A DNA stretch of 64,000 nt from Actinernus sp. WN-2022 (taxonomy: Eukaryota > Cnidaria > Anthozoa > Actiniaria > Actinernidae). The stretch is from assembly GCA_030867875.1 (NCBI GenBank), contig JAOWCC010001501.1, positions 30,214,792 to 30,278,791 on the forward strand. The letters run 5' to 3'. Position 1 is the stretch's first letter, and every line of letters starts with the position of its first letter. Made by a program: the position numbers and the translations under genes. The notes beneath the pieces are model-generated. The model was not told where the DNA came from and did no database searches. It was given only the letters and a program-made list of their open reading frames with translations. Shown here in pieces: positions 57,547 through 64,000 of the stretch.

Positions 57547-58126
57547 TACCATCTGTTATCCACAATCGTATGCTATTAATGTAGTCAACTTCTCTAATTC
57601 TAATATTAAGAGAATTATTAGGATTATAGGATATCCTTTCTCCTTTTTTATTTAGTTCCAATGATGTTAAGATTTGTGAATGTTCAGTATCTTTTATGAC
57701 TTGTGTTGGATCAATGAGATCACAATGAATATATATAGCATCGATCTTCATAATCTGAAACTCATTTCGAGACCTTATTTTTAAATTCTTATTAATAGTA
57801 AGTAGTCTAGCTAGGCTCTCATTTAGTATGACATCGACTGTAGGAATAAAGTAGGCTTTACCATTTGAAATTTCTATACTGATTGGCTTTTCACCAATAG
57901 AAATAGCATCACTTATAGCAATCTTAAAACTTTCTATGGTGTAGTCTCCTTGAGGAATACGAAGTCTTACATTGCCTTGTGTATCGGAAACTATGCCTTC
58001 ACTCATAAGATCGTATAAATCATTAAAATTACAACTAATCAGTGAAATGTGCCTCCTAACTTGGATTGGGTTCTCGAGATATATAGTCTCATCACATTTT
58101 GTTTTTTCGATATATAATACTACCAT
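57547..58126 (-). pseudogene. Virus protein, copy B of paralogous pair, split by transposon
   Basis: Starts MVVLYIEKTKCDETIYLENP and aligns throughout with copy A at 28,730-29,383 (ISLISCNF, ESLARLLTINKN, IYIHCDLIDPTQVIK, RISYNPNNSLN, INSIRLWITD). It then runs into the transposon end right after the WITD motif. Its remaining roughly 20 codons are at 29,410-29,470. The apparent C-terminus of the ORF as it stands (rich in YGDYMG) is transposon subterminal sequence, not viral. With the element in place the protein would lose its conserved last strand. The promoter-like word TATAGTATAATGG overlaps the start codon. Confidence 0.88.
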
Positions 58127-58139
58127 TATACTATACGGT

Positions 58140-59075
58140 CTATCTTTTATTTTTATATCTTTCTACAAAATAAACAACTACAGCTACGATAAGAAGCCAT
58201 GCATTCTTAGCCAAAAAGCTAACGACTTCTCCAGCTGTTCTAAAAATAAAGGATGCGATTGCTCCAATCATTCCAGGCAATAATTCACCTAATTTCTTTC
58301 CAATAGTTTTCAAACCATTTCCAATACCTTTTGCAACGGATGATAGTCCACTTGTTAGGCTATTAACAATTACTCCAATAACAACCCCAACAGCTGTTAG
58401 GACAGCAATGACTGTAAAACCATATTTTTTGAATATAGCTTTTATACGATCTCTTAGAGACATGTGCCCTTCTATTACTTCATTCACATGTTCCATCTGT
58501 TCGATCTCATCTTCTTTTTCCATAATCTGTTCTCGAAGTGATTTATTTAACCTTTCTCTAACGATATCAGTTTCAGCATGAGAAATATTGTCTATATCTC
58601 GTTCTAATTGTTTAACTTCTTGTTTGGATTTTAATATCTTTTCATTGATGTCGTCTACGATTTTTGCAGCAGGTGGGCCAAGTTCACTAACAATCCTCTT
58701 GGGTAATTTTCCATTTAATTCGCCTCCTGCATTAAACAGAAGATAACGTTTACCATTTATTCTATTAAGTCTTACTACGACTCTATCGTATTTATCGGTA
58801 GTAGCAAGGAATGAGGCTTTATTTGGGTTGAAACTAGGATACATATCTTGAATCCTTTCCTGAGCGATATCCATTTTATCTTCCTTAGTTATTAATTGTG
58901 TTTTAGAGCCACCATACCAAAATGACGTTTCTTCAGTGGTATGATGGTGAGGCAAATTAGTTGATGTCATTTGAGTCATTTCATAAGCATTATAGTCGCC
59001 ATCATCATAACCAATATTATCGTGATTAAAAGGATTCTTAGCAACTGGAATTTCTTCTGTTGGGTCAATGTCCAT
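58140..59075 (-). CDS. Conserved virus membrane protein with coiled coil
   Basis: 311 aa. An acidic N-terminus is followed by a compact region with RVVVRLNRINGKRYLLFNAG and LPKRIVSELGPPAAKIV, then a coiled coil (about 145-205, LREQIMEKEDEIEQMEHVNE). A membrane helix follows (about 220-245, VIAVLTAVGVVIGVIVNSL), then a Gly/Leu-rich amphipathic stretch and a C-terminal membrane helix (NAWLLIVAVVVYFVERYKNK). I know this family from cnidarian virus-like loci, without an assigned function. The topology suggests a virion or host-membrane protein. It sits 13 bases from the end of the next cluster gene, so transcription is tightly packed. Confidence 0.75.
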   Translation of the reverse strand: MDIDPTEEIPVAKNPFNHDNIGYDDGDYNAYEMTQMTSTNLPHHHTTEETSFWYGGSKTQLITKEDKMDIAQERIQDMYPSFNPNKASFLATTDKYDRVVVRLNRINGKRYLLFNAGGELNGKLPKRIVSELGPPAAKIVDDINEKILKSKQEVKQLERDIDNISHAETDIVRERLNKSLREQIMEKEDEIEQMEHVNEVIEGHMSLRDRIKAIFKKYGFTVIAVLTAVGVVIGVIVNSLTSGLSSVAKGIGNGLKTIGKKLGELLPGMIGAIASFIFRTAGEVVSFLAKNAWLLIVAVVVYFVERYKNKR

Positions 59076-59104
59076 TTCTATATTTTATAATATGTAATAT
59101 CTTT

Positions 59105-59515
59105 TTATACTAGTTTAGTAGCTATATATGTTATAGCCATAATACCACCTCCCACATATGCCATTTCATATTGTTTCTGATTATTACTTGGTTTATAATA
59201 GTTGGATAATTGTGGTTCATTCAAGTTGAAATCTGGATGTGTTTGAGCATATAGTCTAAAAGCGTTATCAGTCTCTTTGTCATTATCATCTGCATGGATT
59301 TTGTTTCGATATTTTTCTGATAACCAATCTTGATATTCTTGTCTTCTTTTCTGCCACTTACCCATATCGCGTTGATATTTTTCTAGAGCCTTATCGTGTC
59401 TAATTCGTTCTTCATCTGAATTGTTACCTGATAGGTACTTTGCTAGATAAGACCCTCCTACGAATGTCGTTGCATTTAAGATAGCTCCACCAATCATTAT
59501 TGCTATAGTTGCCAT
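59105..59515 (-). CDS. Small conserved virus protein with two hydrophobic ends
   Basis: 136 aa. The N-terminus IAIMIGGAILNATTFVGGSY and the C-terminus YVGGGIMAITYIATKLV are membrane-like. The centre is charged and helical (RIRHDKALEKYQRDMGKWQ) and is followed by YAQTHPDFNLNEPQLSNYY. This family recurs beside the same capsid genes in cnidarian genomes to my recollection; its function is unknown. The start codon is directly preceded by ATATAATATAAT. Confidence 0.7.
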   Translation of the reverse strand: MATIAIMIGGAILNATTFVGGSYLAKYLSGNNSDEERIRHDKALEKYQRDMGKWQKRRQEYQDWLSEKYRNKIHADDNDKETDNAFRLYAQTHPDFNLNEPQLSNYYKPSNNQKQYEMAYVGGGIMAITYIATKLV

Positions 59516-59536
59516 ATTATATTATATATACATTCG

Positions 59537-59758
59537 TTAAAGTGACTTTGGTAGTATTTTCTTATCTTCAAGATACTCTTTCAAATACATACTTCCAGAT
59601 AGTACTAGAACCCACTTGCCATAATTCGTGATACTTGATGAGGGATCGTTTAGGAATGATTCTTTCATCATCTTTTTGCTTAGATAACCAACACCAGCTG
59701 AAAGTCCAACTACGACAGCAGCATCTGTAAATGTTTTAACAAGTTTATTTTATACCAT
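59537..59758 (-). pseudogene. Small virus membrane protein with broken start
   Basis: An open minus frame from 59,749 to 59,537 encodes about 70 residues (KLVKTFTDAAVVVGLSAGVG, SKKMMKESFLNDPSSSITNY, YLKEYLEDKKILPKSL). It is too short and lacks an in-frame ATG to be called automatically. The only nearby ATG (59,758) is in frame but is followed, after one codon, by TAA (59,752-59,750). So either the gene is inactivated by a stop at codon 3 or it starts at a non-ATG codon. Position and composition match the small membrane proteins around it. Confidence 0.6.
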
Positions 59759-59796
59759 GATACTTACGTATCTTACCATAGGTTTAAATCAATTCA

Positions 59797-60135
59797 CTAC
59801 ATACCTATATTATGAATGGACGACTTTGTAGATGGTTTTATTTCTTCTATTACGTTAGGTTCTCCAACTTTATTATTCCTATATCTAAAATACAAGTCTG
59901 TAGCAGTTAGGCCAATACCAACAATTGTTAATACTGTCGTAAACGATAACTCAGGTATGTAAGACTTAGGATCCACCTCATCCGTATTTACCTCTTTCTT
60001 AGCTTTCTTACGGTATTCTGCTAACTTCTTTCCAGCTTCGACCTTCTTAGGATCTTTTGGAGTTGGTTTATTGTTTTTTACCTCCTTAGTAATTTGTTCG
60101 ATATAGTCATCATCAAATATCTTATCGTTCGACAT
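59797..60135 (-). CDS. Small single-pass membrane protein of the virus
   Basis: 112 aa. A charged Lys-rich N-terminal half (KNNKPTPKDPKKVEAGKKLA) is followed by one membrane helix (FTTVLTIVGIGLTATDLYF) and a short polar tail. Family not recognised. It is in line with neighbours on the same strand, and TTTATAAT directly precedes the ATG. Confidence 0.65.
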   Translation of the reverse strand: MSNDKIFDDDYIEQITKEVKNNKPTPKDPKKVEAGKKLAEYRKKAKKEVNTDEVDPKSYIPELSFTTVLTIVGIGLTATDLYFRYRNNKVGEPNVIEEIKPSTKSSIHNIGM

Positions 60136-60159
60136 ATTATAAATAATATGTTTTAATGT

Positions 60160-60675
60160 TTAAACCAATTTGCTCTCAGGAGAAATCTTAACGTGTTTTG
60201 CTATTTGAAGTAAACCACTTGCTAGAGCTACTATTCTACCCCCCTTCAATACTAAATATCCAGCAGCATTTGATAGTTCTTGTTTGACTAATTCATTGGT
60301 TTGTAGATCTTTACACAATTCTTCATTATTATCTATAGTAACCATGTGGGAGATTATTTCCACAGTAGCTTTTATAGCGGTATCTACTAAGCCATTAGTA
60401 ACTTTATTACCAACTATGACTTGGTACCTATTATAATACTTCTCAACATCTTTTACTGACAACTTCTTAACGTCACCAAGACTCATATTGACTCCAACAA
60501 ATTCATTGATAGTTCCCAACACTGCTAGGATTGCTAAGGATTCCCTTTTATCATCTATGTCTGTTGGGATTACTGTTGGCTCCTTCTTGAATCTTACCTT
60601 CTTCTCTTTTGGAGCTTTTATTGGTTGGATATCTTCTTCATTAACATCAATATACTCTTCAATGATTGATTCCAT
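60160..60675 (-). CDS. Conserved virus protein of unknown function
   Basis: 171 aa. An acidic then basic N-terminus (EEDIQPIKAPKEKKVRFKKE) is followed by a helical domain with VGVNMSLGDVKKLSVKDVEK and YYNRYQVIVG. A C-terminal Gly/Leu-rich hydrophobic segment follows (AAGYLVLKGGRIVALASGLL). The MSLGDV...KYYNRY segment is the most family-like part. I do not know a function. TTATAATAT immediately precedes the start. It is 24 bases upstream of the next gene in the cluster. Confidence 0.65.
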   Translation of the reverse strand: MESIIEEYIDVNEEDIQPIKAPKEKKVRFKKEPTVIPTDIDDKRESLAILAVLGTINEFVGVNMSLGDVKKLSVKDVEKYYNRYQVIVGNKVTNGLVDTAIKATVEIISHMVTIDNNEELCKDLQTNELVKQELSNAAGYLVLKGGRIVALASGLLQIAKHVKISPESKLV

Positions 60676-60698
60676 ATATTATAATTGTCAACTATCGT

Positions 60699-61463
60699 TT
60701 ATGTATCCAACGAGTAAGATCCATATCCAACGATTAAGATGAAATCCGCGTAGTTGCTAAGCAGGAGAATTGAAATGTAACTAAATGCATCATTAATTTG
60801 CTTTGCAGTCGTTGCCCCAGTAATGATAATGGAACCACTTGTAAATACAAAAATGGATGTCTCCTTTCCCATATCGTTATCAAGCTTAATATTGACGCAT
60901 GCATGCCTGTCAAGATTTAAAAATACCTCTACATCTCTTTCCACTAGGTAATCACGTAGTCTTTGTCTATCTATTGGGAATCCAATATTCATCAAGCAAT
61001 TGATCATGCTGATCTTAAAATCATAGACATTATTAATGTTTAAAAGTTTTGGACAATCAACGAAAGGTTTCTTTCTCAATTCTATACACATTTTATTAAG
61101 AGCTTCAATAGTACCATTGATACTTTTACAACCTGTCATCTGTATTGATCCATTATTGAACAACTTCATATTTATATATTTATCGTCATAATTCGATTTT
61201 ATAATAATGGTTATTTGATTTAGAAAACTCTTCTTAACCTTTTTCTTTTCATTCAGTAAAGATCTCACTTGCTGAATACCTTTGTTGTTATAGTTGATGG
61301 AAACTATGGCATCCTTATTCAACTTTAGATATCTATATATATTCTCGGTATTGAATTTTACATTGAACTTACACACTATTGTCATTGTACTTATACTCAA
61401 TTTATCATCTATAGTATCTAAACTTAGGAGAGAGTTTAACTCTTCTATTTTATTTATAGTCAT
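60699..61463 (-). CDS. TATA-binding-protein-like factor of the virus
   Basis: 254 aa with the two-fold TBP layout. The first repeat contains INMKLFNNGSIQMTGCKS (about residues 98-115), followed by a helix. The second contains SIFVFTSGSIIITGATTAKQ (about 205-224). These match the F.SG..V.TGAKS strand-turn of each TBP half. NNGSIQMTGCKS is the form typical of divergent TBP-like proteins of nucleocytoplasmic large DNA viruses. Known role of TBP: it saddles and bends AT-rich promoter DNA and recruits TFIIB; a TFIIB-like gene is at 25,023-25,985. The start codon and first 13 codons lie in a 40-bp-arm palindrome (61,428-61,513). No second gene copy is seen. Confidence 0.75.
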   Translation of the reverse strand: MTINKIEELNSLLSLDTIDDKLSISTMTIVCKFNVKFNTENIYRYLKLNKDAIVSINYNNKGIQQVRSLLNEKKKVKKSFLNQITIIIKSNYDDKYINMKLFNNGSIQMTGCKSINGTIEALNKMCIELRKKPFVDCPKLLNINNVYDFKISMINCLMNIGFPIDRQRLRDYLVERDVEVFLNLDRHACVNIKLDNDMGKETSIFVFTSGSIIITGATTAKQINDAFSYISILLLSNYADFILIVGYGSYSLDT

Positions 61464-61513
61464 CTCTACGGTGAGAGATGACTATAAATAAAATAGAAGA
61501 GTTAAACTCTCTC
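61428..61513. repeat. Perfect 40-bp-arm palindrome over the TBP-like gene start
   Basis: Arms 61,428-61,467 and 61,474-61,513 are exact inverse copies around a 6-base loop (ACGGTG). The left arm encodes the start of the TBP-like protein. The right arm is upstream of it, so the promoter-proximal region is an inverted copy of the coding start. In the transcript from the upstream BRO gene this would form a strong hairpin. Confidence 0.95.
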
Positions 61514-61532
61514 ACATTATTTAAGAGGAGCC

Positions 61533-62393
61533 TTAGTTTATATCCATTCTATGGAAGTACCTTATATGGTTTCTTAGTGTTTCACTTGTGCAGAATTTCC
61601 TATTGCAATATTTACATTTTATCCTAATATCTTTTAGATAATCATTTAGCTCTTTTATTATTAGATCATAATCATTCGTTACTAAACACTTGAACTCATT
61701 CTCTTCATACTTCTCTAATAGATTCTTTTGCGCATTAGATAGGATACCATTACCAGTAGGGGTTTTAAATTCGATGCATAAACCTTTGTAAGTTTTGTGG
61801 CAATTATTTATCATTATGTCTGGCTGCCCTTTCATATATCCTTTCTTATAAGAATCGATTCGTTTAGTTGAACTATCTTGCAATTCACCCAATCCAGCTG
61901 TCATTATGACATTAGGATAGAATCGTCTAATATAACTAACTACTTTTGTGTGCAGGTCATATTCATCTTCTATCTTGAATGTTAGTGTGTTGGGATTGTC
62001 AAACATTTTATAGTATCCATACTTTCTGATAGATGGTAGGACTTTGGAGAATACCCAGTCTTGGAATACTTTAGCTGAATCTAATTTAGAACCAAAGATG
62101 AGGGAGTATAAGCCAGGTTCTTTTATGAAAATAGTTTGTGGTTGCATATCATTCAAGGGGTACGTGAAACGCGCACCCCTTCGAGGGTACGTGAAACGCG
62201 ACCCTTGCAACTTCCTATATTCTATTCTATATTTTTCATCTACATGATTTGAAACAGCATCCGCAGTGTTCTTATAACCCAGTGCTCTAGCAACATCTTT
62301 CCCTTTGAAATAAACATTCTGCTTACTATCTATGAAAGCATTGATAGACATATTGAGTTCAACATTTTCGAATCTCTTGATTACTAGCGACAT
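61533..62393 (-). CDS. BRO-N / VRR-NUC-like nuclease / C2H2 zinc-finger fusion
   Basis: 286 aa from the ATG at 62,393; an ATG at 62,402 is alternative, but TGATTATAATG suggests the promoter word overlaps there. Residues about 1-115 form a BRO-N domain (VYFKGKDVARALGYKN, EPGLYSLIFGSKLDSAKVFQ, WVFSKVLPSIRKYG). About 150-250 resembles VRR-NUC-type PD-(D/E)XK nucleases (GQPDIMI, then LCIEFKTPTGNGILSNAQKN), with D and ExK as likely catalytic residues. The C-terminus is a C2H2 finger (CKYCNRKFCTSETLRNHIRY then FH). BRO proteins are DNA-binding regulators of large DNA viruses. The fusion suggests a sequence-directed nuclease. A duplicated 9-residue GSRFTYPRR-type insert interrupts BRO-N. Confidence 0.8.
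   Translation of the reverse strand: MSLVIKRFENVELNMSINAFIDSKQNVYFKGKDVARALGYKNTADAVSNHVDEKYRIEYRKLQGSRFTYPRRGARFTYPLNDMQPQTIFIKEPGLYSLIFGSKLDSAKVFQDWVFSKVLPSIRKYGYYKMFDNPNTLTFKIEDEYDLHTKVVSYIRRFYPNVIMTAGLGELQDSSTKRIDSYKKGYMKGQPDIMINNCHKTYKGLCIEFKTPTGNGILSNAQKNLLEKYEENEFKCLVTNDYDLIIKELNDYLKDIRIKCKYCNRKFCTSETLRNHIRYFHRMDIN
62155..62205. repeat. Hairpin-forming 27-bp direct repeat inside the BRO gene
   Basis: GGGTACGTGAAACGCG occurs at 62,158-62,173 and 62,185-62,200, period 27 bases (9 codons, frame kept). Each copy is bounded by inverse words (AAGGGGT / ACCCCTT and AGGGT / ACCCT). It is markedly more GC-rich than the gene around it. Confidence 0.9.
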
Positions 62394-62407
62394 TATAATC
62401 ATATATG

Positions 62408-63049
62408 TTAACTATCCTTTAAGTCTATTGCATTAGGTATCTCAAGATAACACTGGAATGGATATCGTAAGCAAAAACATATCCTAGAATACTTTTCAGA
62501 CTTTAGTAGCTTTACGAATTTCTTACGATCTTCATTATCCATGTCTCCTCCACACTCTTCAAATAATGTTTTAGTTGCCGTTTGACATGAACTATGAAAT
62601 GCTATAACACAAGCTACATTTTCACGAAATGGTTTAGCTATTGAGGTTAGTTGTTGAGTTAGTACCCAAACGGATATTCCTTCATGTCTACCTGAAAACC
62701 CTAGATTAATAAACTTATTAGAACGCTGTTTTAGATCTTTACTAAAAGCACAATCATCTAATATTATTAATGTGTTAGTACCTGTAAATAATTGTTGGCA
62801 ATATGATAGTAAATCATTTATCTCATCTACATTACTTGCATCAGGTGATAAAACAATAAATCTAGGATCACCTTTTGCAAATCCATGATATGTCTTATTA
62901 TTTATGTATGTTGGGCAAAATAGTACTATGTATTCGAATATATAACGAAAGGAGCCTCTAAGAAGATCTATTAAATATTTCGTCTTTCCACATTCTGTTG
63001 GTCCTGTAATGATACAGTGAAAAGGTGCCTTCAATTTTTCCATATACAT
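62408..63049 (-). CDS. A32-type genome-packaging ATPase
   Basis: 213 aa. Walker A is GPTECGKTKYL (about residues 15-25) and Walker B TLIILDDCAF (about 96-105). A GRHEGISVWVLTQQLTSI segment follows, with the polar QQ typical of the sensor region of FtsK/HerA-family viral ATPases (vaccinia A32 type). These proteins pump the genome into preformed capsids and are a hallmark of Polintons, adintoviruses, Polinton-like viruses and nucleocytoplasmic viruses. It lies directly next to the capsid gene, the usual morphogenesis-module arrangement. Starts at 63,049 or 63,043 (MEKLK) are both possible. No break is visible. Confidence 0.9.
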   Translation of the reverse strand: MYMEKLKAPFHCIITGPTECGKTKYLIDLLRGSFRYIFEYIVLFCPTYINNKTYHGFAKGDPRFIVLSPDASNVDEINDLLSYCQQLFTGTNTLIILDDCAFSKDLKQRSNKFINLGFSGRHEGISVWVLTQQLTSIAKPFRENVACVIAFHSSCQTATKTLFEECGGDMDNEDRKKFVKLLKSEKYSRICFCLRYPFQCYLEIPNAIDLKDS

Positions 63050-63067
63050 ATGTTAATACTCAATCTC

Positions 63068-64000
63068 TTAATACATAATCGATTGGAGTTCGTTATTCAT
63101 AAGAGTGAATAGAGCATCAGCCACTACAAACATGTAACAGGTAACTGCAGAAGATCCAGTCTTTCTCCTAATCTCTAGTCTTACACCATCTCGTGTGTTA
63201 TTCAGTGTCAATCCTCCTCCATGAACATCATTATCTGCGAAAGTTCTCAAATCAACCCACAATGCGAACTTATCACTAGCATAGAAGTCATTTTGTTTTA
63301 CACCTTCTAATCCTGGAAAGCGTTTCCTTATAGAATCCCACAGATCTGATGGTAGCATACCTTTTGAGTATAGACGATTTGGCATTCCATCAATATCAAT
63401 AATCACAGATGTGATCTTTGGGTTAGCAAACTTTTCGGAATCTCTTGCACCAACAGTATAGGCTTCTGTAAACAAGAATAATACTCCTGTCATAGACCTA
63501 CGTGGTAAATTAATATGTTCATTGATAACGACATCTGTTGTCTTGATATTGAATGTCTTATATAAAATTATATTCTCATAGAAAAAGCCTCTACCTCCTC
63601 GATATGTTGATGCCGCTTCACCTGCAAGTAATTCACTTGAAATACATGAATATTCCATTTCTATATTTGTAAGTTTATAATTAGGAGGTATCGTAGTATC
63701 TGAATATACTAACACATCAGCAACTGGGGCTAGCGTAATCTCAAATATTAGTGGATGAGGTAGTGCCTTTGGATAAAATACTCCATGATTGTTCAAAATG
63801 GAATGGTCAAGTGGGATTTTATACTTAGTGCCGTGTATTGCTGCTAGAGCAGTATCCTTAGCAACATCAGAAGGCTTATCACCAGCACCTGCTCGCATCT
63901 TTCTCATAGCTTCAGAAGATATACCTTGTTTTATTCTATTTTCACGTTCTTCTGTTGATAAGTATAAATCGTGGTAGGTATGGAAAAGATCATGACGTTG
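63068..64000 (-). CDS. Major capsid protein, double jelly-roll type (5' end outside window)
   Basis: 311 residues are visible and the frame is still open at the window edge, so the N-terminus is missing. Landmarks are KIPLDHSILNNHGVFYPKAL, LIFEITLAP, YKLTNIEMEYSC, INLPRRSMTGVLFLFTEAY and DKFALWVDLR. The IPLD....FYP..L...L.FE.T...Y.LTNI..EY order is that of the C-terminal part of the double jelly-roll capsid proteins of Polinton-like and adinto-like viruses, and I recognise this subfamily as common in cnidarian genomes. It forms the icosahedral shell. It is 18 bases upstream of the packaging ATPase on the same strand. A Met at 63,907 is internal, since upstream codons are open and in character. 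Confidence 0.85.
   Translation of the reverse strand, partial: QRHDLFHTYHDLYLSTEERENRIKQGISSEAMRKMRAGAGDKPSDVAKDTALAAIHGTKYKIPLDHSILNNHGVFYPKALPHPLIFEITLAPVADVLVYSDTTIPPNYKLTNIEMEYSCISSELLAGEAASTYRGGRGFFYENIILYKTFNIKTTDVVINEHINLPRRSMTGVLFLFTEAYTVGARDSEKFANPKITSVIIDIDGMPNRLYSKGMLPSDLWDSIRKRFPGLEGVKQNDFYASDKFALWVDLRTFADNDVHGGGLTLNNTRDGVRLEIRRKTGSSAVTCYMFVVADALFTLMNNELQSIMY

Noticed and set aside
29467..57550. TATA as a 4-bp target duplication for the 28-kb element
   Set aside because: The same bases permit it, but it would leave the interrupted viral gene out of frame; TA restores a whole number of codons and a gapless alignment to the paralogue.
56320..57579. ORFs up to 206 codons with HMGYYHVYPYNSH repeats
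   Set aside because: They are translations of the 218-bp subterminal repeat; open on both strands because of the repeat, not a gene.

Overview
The window is animal nuclear DNA, most likely from a cnidarian (stony coral or sea anemone). That placement is inference. It rests on spliced genes with GT-AG introns, on dense MITEs, SINEs and LINE fragments, and on viral protein families I recognise as common in cnidarian assemblies. No ordinary host housekeeping gene is visible.

Bases 1-23,400 are a graveyard of mobile DNA. They hold AT-rich repeats (1-2,640), a roughly 2.1-kb element built of TACTTGA/TCAAGTA words (3,322-5,400), several short hairpin MITEs, and a decayed minus-strand Gypsy-type LTR retrotransposon with a chromodomain and an env-like region (10,979-14,057). 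A fold-back element follows (14,058-18,693), then a PIF/Harbinger-like element with a TTA duplication (19,113-22,793) that contains a LINE remnant and an 86-bp minisatellite.

From about 23,490 to the right edge lies an integrated double-stranded DNA virus of the Polinton-like/adintovirus-like kind. Three plus-strand genes (a coiled-coil protein, a TFIIB-like factor, a small zinc-finger protein) face a long minus-strand cluster. The cluster encodes a 504-aa conserved protein, a membrane protein, two paralogous roughly 215-aa proteins, several small membrane proteins, a TBP-like factor, a BRO-N/nuclease/zinc-finger fusion, an A32-type packaging ATPase and a major capsid protein cut by the window edge. 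The virus appears to carry its own TFIIB/TBP pair and uses TATAAT-like words directly in front of many start codons.

The virus is split by a 28,076-bp transposon (29,471-57,546), which is the main discovery. It has 12-bp terminal inverted repeats (TACCCTTACCAA) and sits in the second copy of the paralogous viral gene. Removing it together with one TA restores the frame, so the target duplication is TA. Both subterminal regions are packed with TATGGG/CCCATA words. Inside are two divergent, intron-rich genes that start 250 bp apart: an 11-exon BEN-domain protein (474 aa, minus) and a 9-exon TNP2/CACTA-type (CMC superfamily) DDE transposase (924 aa, plus). All splice phases join and both frames are open, so the element may be autonomous. 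I infer that the BEN protein plays the role that TnpA plays in plant En/Spm, binding the subterminal words while the transposase cuts the ends.
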